In this document: in pieces, positions 19,690 to 29,705 of the stretch | How positions within the stretch are numbered: the stretch's first letter is position 1 | Layout: the number at the start of each line of letters is the position of its first letter | Origin: Atherix ibis | Taxonomy: Eukaryota > Arthropoda > Insecta > Diptera > Athericidae | Direction of reading: 5' to 3' | NCBI GenBank assembly: GCA_958298945.1 | Contig: OY282606.1 | Coordinates: 54,759,920-54,823,919, forward strand | Length of the DNA: 64,000 bases | Position numbers and translations under genes: made by a program | Notes under the pieces: model-generated | Told to the model about the DNA's origin: nothing | The model's database searches: none | Seen by the model: the letters and a program-made list of their open reading frames with translations, nothing else

Positions 19690-22253
19690 TCAATTGACGA
19701 TTAAGCCTAGAATAAAAATAGTAATCTAAACAAGTCATTCGGCTATGATCGAAAAATTTGAAAATAATAAGTACATTTTTAGTTATTTATCCATTACAAT
19801 ACAAAAACAAAATATTTTCTTATTTTTGTGATTTCTCAATCGCGCTGATTATTATTAGTGAGTGTGTGAACTGTTCGCAAATGTTCAAAAAATACAATTT
19901 TTGTTTGGCATAACTTTCATAAAGAAACGACTCATTCCTATTCAGCATAATTAATTGAGAATAATAATTATATGCAAAATATAATATACATATATAGAAA
20001 TATGTTTTATATATTAAAATTTATTAAATAGTATATTATAATTCTGGAGTAATAAAAAATTATTTAACTCAATTAGATATAGATAATAAAACTTTATAAA
20101 TTATTTTTAAATATTTCTATTTATATTTTTGGGATATACACATATTCTTTTATATGTATATATGTGTATATCAATAAAGAAGGAAAAGAAGAATACATAA
20201 ACCGAACTGTTTAGTATTGAAAAAATAAAACTGTGATAGTTTTTAGTAAAAGTTAAGTAATTGTGAAATGAAAATAAATAGTTATTATATTATATTATCT
20301 TTACTCAACATAAAATTGTAACAACATTTAATAAAATTGTATTGAATGAAAAATAAAATACTTACTCAAGTATTGAATTTGAACGAATATGGTAAGAATA
20401 ATACACATACTTTATATAAACAATGCTCGTATTACAGATAACTAAAATTGTTTTAATCAAAAATTATTCTAAAATTGGAACTTTAAATCAATAAAAATAA
20501 ACACTAACAAAGTTGGCATTATGTATTTTGATAGCAATTAATGATTAAGATACAAAAAAAATTATCAATTATGTATCAATTAATATAGTATCAAATATGT
20601 ATGAGTGCCATCATAATCTATATAATAAATTACATAAATACGAACTATTCAAAAATATATTGTGGCAAAATAGCATTATTAATTTTATTGTAAAACAGCA
20701 TTGCCCAATTTGTGAAACAATTGAAAAGTATTCAATTGTTTCACAAATTGTTTATTTTCAATATAAAAATATTGAAAATAAACCATTTTTAAAACAAGAA
20801 AGTTTAATATGATTGTAACTTATTACGAATTTTTATAGAATTTAGTAAATACAAAATACGATTTACAAATATGTAAAAATATTTAAATAAATAAATCAAT
20901 ACAAGTTTGTTAAAAATATTCTAAAAAATAATGCATGCATTTTATTGTAAATTCACCAAAAAAAAAATCAATATGCAAAAGATATGTTTATAAATATATT
21001 AGATTGAAAAATAAAATAAAGTGTTTTAATTGATTACGTTAGCCATCGTTATTTAAGTAAGAGGTCATTATCGCCTTCACACCCGTTCATAATGAAAAAA
21101 CAATTATGCAAAAAGGTTTATTTATACTTAATACACCAAAGGTGTGAACTTGTCCAGGGGAAAGGGAGGTTGGCTAGCGAATGGGAAGGTCTAGATAAAA
21201 TGGACCAACTTCGGTAAAAAAAATCGTGTTAGGGATTGAGGATAAAAAGCCATTTCGGAAGTAGTCTTCGTGTTAGTTGCTCCTTCCTGGCCATTCCCAA
21301 ATCCTCCCTTGGCATTTCTTTAGCCCTTGTGTTGTAGGTAATGCCCCTTTTGCAGGCTTAGCTCAAGGAGAGGCAATTACGGAGAGAACGTTTATTACTC
21401 AGAACCAGAGAAGTAAAACCGAAGGAGAGTTTCGTAAAAACTAACAATCAGGTAAATGTTTTCCGTTTTTATTTTTATAAATTAAAATTAAAATATGCAA
21501 AACCATTTTTACGGACATTCATTTTGGCGTTTTTATACACCTGCGTTTCCCAAATACCATTCATTCCATATAAAATATTTCGACGTGCTTGTATTTAATA
21601 CTTTCGATAGCTTTTGTTTTGTAAAAGGCGATTTTCCTTTTTTAGAGTATTTAATTTATTTTTTTCTACACAAAATGTGTTAAGCTCACTTAAAATTTGA
21701 ACTTTTTTGGTCAATAATAAAAGTAATTTTGAACAATAAAGCTAAAATATTTTTGGCAAAAACTTGTTGAAAAAAATTATTTTTGAAATACTTTTAACAA
21801 TAGTGAATGTATTAGACGAAACAGACCACCCGACTGACTAGCCACCAAACCGGCCCAAAACACATTCTCCTCTTCTCGAATATTCCGCGTGCTTTGTATT
21901 TCGCCTCACCTTCCGGCAGCTCGTTACTCTTGCCCAGCGAACGAGTCAACCGGATGAGCTTTGAAACAATTGAAGTTCAAAATAGCTGACACACCCTCGT
22001 GCTCAACAAATATTTAAAAAAAAACATAATATGCTCGAGGGTGATATTAAAAAATATATTTATTAAAATTTGTATTTTGAATGTATTTTGAAATTTATTT
22101 ATACTTTTTTTTTATAAAGAATAGTCCACGAAAATTCATTAGCTAACAAATCAAATTTTAACCACTTTAGAGGAAAAGAAAGATTTTTGTAAATGTATTG
22201 GGAACAAAACGAAGTAACATTAATAAATATATTAATAAATACGAGTATTATAA
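19690..22253. other. AT-rich spacer with hairpins and a GC-richer island
   Basis: No gene is recognised. Paired perfect hairpins lie at 20706-20782. A GC-richer island at about 21130-21450 has a TATA-like GATAAAAAG (21239), followed some 30 bp on by TTCGTGTTAGTT, and later a consensus-like splice donor, ATCAGGTAAAT (21447-21457). It may be an LTR or 5' leader exon, but nothing around it confirms that. Another GC-richer patch at 21820-22000 is unassigned. Confidence 0.4.
20706..20782. repeat. Two abutting perfect hairpins
   Basis: First hairpin: 20-bp perfect arms at 20706-20725 and 20731-20750, loop AAGTA. Second hairpin, starting at the next base: 14-bp perfect arms at 20751-20764 and 20769-20782, loop AAAA. 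Confidence 0.9.
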
Positions 22254-22685
22254 TGGGTTGTCAAGAAGGCAATTTCGTTGTTTTCCAACAGAGGAATTAA
22301 TTGATTTTTTTCACAACCAAACTTCTCAAATGCTAAGAAAATAATCCATTTCTGAAGGGTATCATCACTGGGGACGTACGATAAATGGTTTGTCTACAAC
22401 AATGTGAAGCGCAAAAGATCCTGGGGTAAAAATATGAACCGGCTCAAAGCACTTCGAAAGCCAATATTCATCAAAAAAAGGTTATTCTATCTGTTTGGTG
22501 GGATTTCAAAGAAATTGTTTATTTTGAGCTTCGACCGAGCAACACAACGATCAATTCTGAAGTATACTGTCATCAGTTGGACAAATTGAATGATTCACTT
22601 AAAGAAAAAAGGCCAATAAATAAACTGTTGGGTTGTTCGGAAAGTAATTTAGTAATGAAACGAAATTACTTTCCTGACAACCCAA
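22254..22685 (+). pseudogene. Mariner relic with terminal repeats
   Basis: The left end, TGGGTTGTCAAGAAGGCAAT (from 22255), resembles the inverted right end at 22663-22685. Between them, in shifted frames, are YNNVKRKRSWGKNMNRLKAL, SVWWDFKEIVYFELRPSNTT-like residues and VYCHQLDKLNDSLKEKRP, the DENWxxYxNxxRKRSWG...KVMLSVWWDxKGxVYFE block of mariner transposases. Most of the gene is deleted. An extra terminal-repeat copy at 22628-22650 faces the right end across about 12 bp. Confidence 0.65.
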
Positions 22686-23949
22686 TAATTACTAACGAAA
22701 AAAAACTAATTAAAATTTAGAAATACAATCAAGTTTAAATTAGATCATGGAAATTTTAAATTGTATTTTTGGAAATTTTAAAATATAAAATAAAAGAAAA
22801 AAACAAACATTTTAGGTAAAAAAAAAACTACAAAACTGTAGAAAAAGAAATAAATATTAATAATGTTAGTGATATTATAGAAATATTTATTAATACAATA
22901 GTTTTAATGATATTAAACTATTAAAAATTTAAAACAAAAGTAGAGTCCAAACAAGCATGATAGAGAGAACTGTACGGCTGGAACAAGGGAGCTGTAGAGG
23001 CTGAAGAGACGCACGTATCAACGACAGCAAGAGGAAGAGAATCCGATACGTATAACGTCGCCATGAACAGAAGTCCATGGATTGGTGGGGTTTAAGTTTT
23101 TTATTATTTTTATATCCTTTTCTAGTTATATATTTTATCATATGTAATTAGATTAAATTTAAATTTTAAACTACGCTTATATAAATGTACACAGCTGCAA
23201 CCGAAAATATGAATTGTCTGAGATTATTCCTTTTTGTTTAACTTTACTTTCATTTGAAATAAGAATCACAATATTAATAATAATAGAAAGATAATATATG
23301 ATTATTTTGTGGCATCAAAAAGGTTTTCTTTCATAACGAATTTTAATGCAAAATATTAATGCTCACAACAATTTGCGGAAAAATAAAATGTTACAACGTT
23401 TGAGCTATTTATTCTGAGTAAGATTTTCTTTGCTAGCTTTAAATTATACACGATATAAATTTTCTTCGAACTTTTAACAATCAAATAGGGTAATTACAAT
23501 AATTGGAACTTATTGCTTTTTTTGCATTTGAAATAGAAATATTTTGGTTTGAAATTTAACTGTTGTTTTATTATTTTAATTTTTTTCTTTTAATTTTTTT
23601 ATTGGCATGGTATTTGTTTTTTTTTTGGCGTTTCTTGCCTGAGAACATCCAGCCATTGCGCATAAATTTTTTTGTCTCTCTCTGGCCGTACTAATACTAT
23701 TATGTTTATTTTAAATAGAATTTTTTTTCAAATGTTTTTTGAGTCTGTTATAACTAAATTTTATGGAGGATTTTCAAATATAAAAATAAACTGTAGCAGT
23801 TATAAATGAAATAATAGAAATAAACTAAAAATAAATTTAATGGAATTTTGTTAATATAATAGAAATAAATTAAGATATCTAAATTTTTATGGATATATTT
23901 TAAATGTAAAATTAAAATGAATTTTAACTAATCCGATATATTTATTTAA
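22686..23949. other. AT-rich spacer
   Basis: No gene or element is recognised. A GC-richer patch at about 22945-23090 has no family resemblance on either strand. Confidence 0.4.
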
Positions 23950-23960
23950 GGGTACGGACC

Positions 23961-24014
23961 GTCGCGGGTACGGTCTTCTGATGACACCTGCGATCAGAAG
24001 ACCGTACCCGCGAC
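23961..24014 (-). repeat. Perfect 22-bp hairpin at the 3' end of the R1-like LINE
   Basis: Arms at 23961-23982 and 23993-24014 are perfect complements (GTCGCGGGTACGGTCTTCTG and onward) around a 10-nt loop. On the element strand only GGTCCGTACCC follows before AT-rich flank. The last bases partly repeat the arm. Confidence 0.9.
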
Positions 24015-24297
24015 ATGGGTATTAACCACAACCACCACGTTGCTGCCAAATGGCGCCTCACCTCAATCGGGCACAGTATATTCTACTGTGGGGCTCCCGA
24101 TCCTCGTGGTACCCATTTTTGTTTTAAGAGTACTTTGGTTTGTACTCCGCTCGTAGAGCTACGGTAAGGAATCTTGTAAATTCCTAGGCACCGCTAGGCC
24201 AGCTCAGGTACACGGGTTCGCCAAGACCCGAAGGTACAACCGGAATCGACCTTGGTCTTTCACCCGGTTGTAGCCACCCTGCGTGTCATACACTCAC

Positions 24298-25877
24298 TCA
24301 TTCACGCAACATTCTCATTCGTCTTTCAAACAGTGCCACGGCAAACGCATTCAAGCATTCATATCTCTCTTTCACACTCAACACACCACTCACATCCACA
24401 CCCTCCTCATTCATCACGATTCCACATGCACCTAAGTCACGCAAGTCCCCGTACAGGCTACACTCCACGAGAAGGTGCTTAACACTCTCCTCCTCCGCCC
24501 CACAAGGGCATCTAGCCTCCGTAGCCAGACCACGCCTATACAGGAACCCATTCATACTGCCGTGTCCCGTGAGCAAATACCCAAGGGACAGACCAAACTC
24601 AAAACCATACGCAGATGCAAAGCACACATTCGGAATGAACATGTGCGTCCATCTGCCATTCACACTTTCATCCCATAGTTGCTGCCATATCTCATACATT
24701 TTGTTCAGGACCAGTATACGCTGATGGCGCGGACTAAGGTCCTGAACCTCATCATTCCTAACCGAACAACCGGTAAACGGGATGCTCCGTCGTATACGGT
24801 AGTGGATACTTCCACGCAGCACTTCCCGGTCCCATGGAATTTCTCCCATGAGAACCTGCATCGCCTCAGTTGAAACGGTTCTACACACATTCAAACACGC
24901 ATACAGAACCAAACGTTGGACCGAATTTATGCCCATCCTCGCATACTGGTGGCGCATAATGTCGGCCCACACGCAAGACGCATACATCGCACACGGAAGA
25001 TACACACTCTTATACAGGACCCTCACCGCTATGGATTTAAGACCCCATTCCTTACGAAGTACTCGCACCAGCATGCCAACCAAACCGGCTACGCGCCCCT
25101 TAGATGTTGCAAGTGAGGCCGAAAGTTCAGCCTCTCTCCAACCATTAATCCAAGGTACCTCACTTGTTGCACGTATCGGACCCCAACCGTCTCTAAGCGA
25201 ATATTGGGCGGCCTACTGGCCGCCAAAAACCCCTTCAACAGCATACACACCGTTTTCCTTTCGGAAACTTTAACACCCATTCTTTCACCCCATTCCGAAA
25301 CAAACTGCATATAGCGGGTTCCCGCCACTTCCACTGCAGACCTACTCCCGCCATCAATCAAAAGCAGAAGATCATCCGCATACGCGACCACAACACAACC
25401 GGTCTCCTCCAACCGTACCAAGAGACCATTCATCATCATATTCCAGATGGCTGGGCCGGCCACAGATCCCTGTGGACAGCCACACACCATCTGGCGAACA
25501 ATCCGACCATTATTCCCGCACACCACCGCATACCTTTCATGGAAGTTACTTCGCCATAGCGAAGCCTCTTCACATGAAACCTCCTCCAGTCGCTTCATGA
25601 TGCGATCCCATCGCAGGCAGTTGAACGCACTCTTGAAATCAACAAACACACCACATACGTATTTACTCATACTTTCATCCACATACTGCCGTACACGCAT
25701 CCAGGCATCCTCAGTCGATTTACCTTTCGTAAATCCATACTGAGAGCCGGATACATTGAAGTCTGCCAACTTCACATTCAACCGGTTTACCATCATTCGC
25801 TCGAGGACCTTGCCGAATACTGGCAGTAAGCATATCGGCCTGTAGGAGGACGGGTCAGTCCGAATCCCGTCGGACTG
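24298..25877 (-). pseudogene. R1-type reverse transcriptase and C-terminal domain, one frameshift
   Basis: Upstream frame: SSYRPICLLPVFGKVLERMM, QYGFTKGKSTEDAWM, YVCGVFVDFKSAFNCLRWDR (motif A), CGCPQGSVAGPAIWN (motif B), VVAYADDLLLLIDGG (YADD), then GVKVSERKTVCMLLKG and VRYLGLMVG. After a single missing base near 25105 the protein continues as ATSKGRVAGLVGMLVRVL in the next frame. That frame ends with a zinc-knuckle-like RCPCGAEEESVKHLLVECSL typical of R1-clade ORF2 and a stop at 24298. RT palm motifs are intact. The endonuclease and ORF1 are missing by truncation. Confidence 0.85.
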
Positions 25878-25880
25878 ATT

Positions 25881-28800
25881 TATTAACGGTAAATTAGAAA
25901 ATTTTCTAACTTATTTTTATTAACGGTAATAGGGGCACTCAATTATTTGACTTCGGAGTACCGATTCGAGGATTTGGATAATAGCTATGGAGAGACGTTA
26001 CAGCTAAGTCTGTCCCATTACCGCCGACGGTCGGCTCTGCCTTGTTTCTCCTCGTTAGGCTTCTTTCAAATATGTTTGGCCTACCAATTTGAATACCTTC
26101 CCCACATGTCCTGTTCCTTTCCTCCCAGCTTTAAGTTTTTTTTCTCTCTAAATATTTCTTACGAAAAAAAGTAATTTTTTATCTAACTTCATTATTTTTC
26201 TATCGTAATTTCTTCTCAATTCTTTTACCTCACATGGTAAAATTATCACCTATAAGTGTCTCTTACTCATATGAGTCCAGGCATGATTTTTTTTTGTTAT
26301 GGTGGGTGTGTTTAATAAAGCTATCGGCAAACATGCCTAGTAAAGCAAGGTGTTCTCTGAGTACGGTTGTAATAAGCCGTACTCCTGTTAAACTTAACGT
26401 TCATTTTAAACTCCAAATTTTTATACCTTCCTCTTTTCATCCAACACCAAGGGGATTTTTCCAATATTCCCATAACTATACTATAACAGAATGGGGCTGT
26501 AACAACAAATCTCAAAATTATAAAATACAGATGATACCATCATTCTTACATCTTTTGAAAATACCAAAATAGTCTCCAATCTGGTTTTAAAAATTAAGAG
26601 TGAACATAAATAAACAGCAGATTATACACCTTACCCTCAATTTTTATCACAACTAGAATAATACAATATTATTCTACAAAATATAACAAAGCATTTTTTG
26701 TGCCCACAAACCAGACTAAAAACGCTTGAACATCATAGATGTTAATGGCAACTACTACTTAAATAACAACTATGATTTTCAGTAAAATAACACCACATTT
26801 ATTTGATTGAACCACTATAACGTAAACTTAAAAAAACATTTGAGGCAAAGACTCCTCAGTGGCTCTTGGAAATGTAGTTTTTGAAAATAATAATTTTTCT
26901 GAAATAAGCTTATACATAAATACCATATATTCAAAGAATATTTTATTTTAAAAAATTCTGTAGACATTTTCTAACTTATTTTTATTAACGGTATTTAATG
27001 ATGTATTTAATTAAGATGAGAACAATATTATTCATTCATAATTAAATACACCTCATATTATTCGCAATTTTAAAGTTCAAAGGAAATTTTTAAAGTAGAA
27101 ATTTAGAATCCATTTTAACGCCTTAGAAGCACTATAACACGAACTCTCAGATATTGTTATTTTGCCTTCTTACATTATGACGGTATCAGCAATGATATAT
27201 TTATATTAGAAAGTAAAAAATAATAAAACGACAATAATTGAATTAGTCCATATTTTTTATAACCATTTATTGGATGAGAATCTATAATTCGAACATATAA
27301 ATATACGATTCGGTTAACATTTACATTTTATATGAATAAACGAAAGTGGAAATATTTCTTGATTAATCAAATATTAATCTACATTTTGAGAAGACATCGC
27401 TTCTATTCTTAGAAATAGCAGTTCTTTATAATCCACTCCCGCTCGCACCTATTTTAATTTTACTATCGCCAGAGGACACTATGTCGTGGCTCCGGACAAT
27501 AGCGTTTGATGCAATCTACTCTTTCCATAACCATATATTGTATGAAAACCTATAATTTAAACATATGAATATTATTCGGTTAATATTTACATTTTAAATT
27601 AACTTACGAACACTAATATAAAAAATATGTTTTCCCTACATTTTATTTTTCGATAAACACTAAATTGTTAAAACACAGTTATTAACATTTACTCAATTCA
27701 AATACTTCACTTTTTAATTCAAGCCATATATGAAAATATCAAGGACTTCTTTAATCTTAGGTATATAGAAACAATTCAATTGAGCATAGTTCTGACAGCA
27801 AATTTATTATACCTCTCAGTTTCTATTGAGGTAGTACTACTCTTTCGCAAAGAAATTAAAATTTGAGTGGCATACAGAGCAGAATTTACATCAAATGATG
27901 CATATTTTAACCTGTGTTTTCTAATTTTACTGCATACAGAATTCTGCACTTTGTTTGAGCCTCTAAAATATAAACACAATTCTGACTTAAACTGAAAACC
28001 ATGCAGTTGCCGCTGCCAAATGTTTAAACTCTTAAAGGAAAATACTATAATTATGAACTATAAGGATAGAAAATTGTAGCGGCAAGTTAAAGCCAAGAAA
28101 CGGATTTCAACCTAAAAGGTTACTCATATATGCATACTGCTCAAAGGCATCACTTTCAGATAGAGGGAATTTTGTATTTGCACATATTGCTTTCACGCAT
28201 AATTTTAAAATAATAAACGAAGTTATTTAAATTAATTAAATAATTGTGATGGTTATTTATTTATTTACTTGCATATAAAAGTTTATATTTTAAAACATGA
28301 AAGGGAGCTTCTATAATACACTTACTTTTCTTATAAAATTCTGAATATATATAAAAAAATGCTATCTTTTTTATGATAGCAAATTTACTCACATTGTCAT
28401 GATTTCAACTGTATTCTAAATTATATTCTTATAAATATAATTTGAAAGTAGTTACAGTGGTTTTTTCACAGGTACAATAAATAGATTTATATTTTTACAT
28501 ACATGAACATAGTACATTAATACGTACAATTTTTGACTATGTGAAAATAAAAACCAATAAAACTCCCATCGGAAAGTATTCAGGCAACCGTCATTGAAAC
28601 GTCAATCTGATCACAGCTAATCATCTGTTTACATTCAATGTTCTACAAGAATTTTTCAGTTTTTAAGCACTTGGAGCATTACAAATCCATTAAAAATTAG
28701 TTTTTTATAGGCAATTATGACCTTTATTCATATATATAAATAATAACTTTTTACCGACAATTTACCTGAAAAACGAAATTCGCGAATCTTTAGTTTCCGC

Positions 28801-29585
28801 ATAACTAAAATACTTTTCAACTAAACACGTCATTTCTACACATTAAATTATTAAAGTTTATTTTTCATATTTATGTAATGTTCACCTCACTTTTTATAAC
28901 AATTTCACTGTTAAAACGACTTAAAACCCGATATTAAAAAATGTATTCCGTCCAAAAGAATTGTTTGCTTTTCCGTCCAAAAGGATATGTCAAAATTACA
29001 AATTGAAATATTAAAATTCCAAAACAAACAAAAAAATTCAAAATTTTATATGTGAAAATAGATGTCAGGCACAACAGTGAAAAGATGTCAGCCACAATAG
29101 TTAAAGTATTTTTAACTACTTTTTGATTTGTGCTTTCGTTTATTATTCATATTTTTTATGATCCAGAGTATTTGTATTAAATGTTAATAATTTTTTAAAG
29201 CAAAAAAATATCATTTTCCATTTTAAGAGCATATAATATACATTTAAAATAACGGGGTTCGTAGCTTAATTTTAAGTTAATGGATGGACAAGAGTTTGCA
29301 AATTTGGTTCTTGTTACATCGTAATTAAGCGAGATTTTTGGATTCAATAAAATTCATATACATATCGGCCGATTGTGTGGATGGATTTAGCACAGAAAAT
29401 GACTAAAATATGAAATAAAATTATCAATAATATAATAATATCATTTATTATTATATATTTATATATAAACATATTTCGGGCTTCCATAAAATAATATTTA
29501 ATTGTATAATATGTCTATGGTATATGTAAATAAAAACACCTAAAATACCATTAGATGGCAATCTCTGAACTAGAATGACATTTCT
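25881..29585. other. Intergenic region with direct repeats
   Basis: No gene is recognised. A 28-bp exact direct repeat (core CTAACTTATTTTTATTAACG) occurs at about 25892-25929 and again at 26966-26995, about 1.1 kb apart. Diverged repeats of about 90 bp occur at 27250-27345 and 27520-27605 (CATAACCAT...TTCGGTTAA pattern). A motif, TTCCGTCCAAAAG, is repeated at about 28945-28990, and a tandem pair of GATGTCAGxCACAAxAGT lies at 29062-29102, upstream of Fancd2. Confidence 0.45.
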
Positions 29586-29705
29586 GTGGCAGTGCCATCT
29601 TTTGTAAGTTCGCTCCATTTCTTTGGTTATGTTTATTTACTATACCGCCAAAAAATAGAAATTAGTTTTGTTCAGTGTTCATTTTGGTTTTTATTTCATA
29701 GAAAA

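Larger units (their letters stand above)
23950..25880 (-). mobile_element. 5'-truncated R1-clade LINE
   Basis: This is a GC-rich block in an AT-rich setting. It starts on the minus strand within the RT ORF near 25880 (SDGIRTDPSSYRPICLLPVF) and ends with a 3' UTR of about 350 bp that closes in a 22-bp hairpin and has no poly-A tail, as usual in the R1 clade. The flanks are not 28S rDNA, and no target duplication was found. Confidence 0.85.

Noticed and set aside
22929..23141. 70-codon minus-strand frame in a GC-richer patch
   Set aside because: Cys/Leu-rich low-complexity translation with no family resemblance on either strand.
24252..25743. Several plus-strand open frames over the R1-like LINE
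   Set aside because: They are antisense shadows of the GC-rich RT gene on the minus strand.
23950..25880. R1 insertion in 28S rDNA
   Set aside because: Flanking sequence on both sides is AT-rich and not ribosomal.
29586..29705. Upstream in-frame ATG as the Fancd2 start
   Set aside because: It would add 40 hydrophobic residues unlike known FANCD2 N-termini; the ATG at 29706 gives a typical length and polar start.
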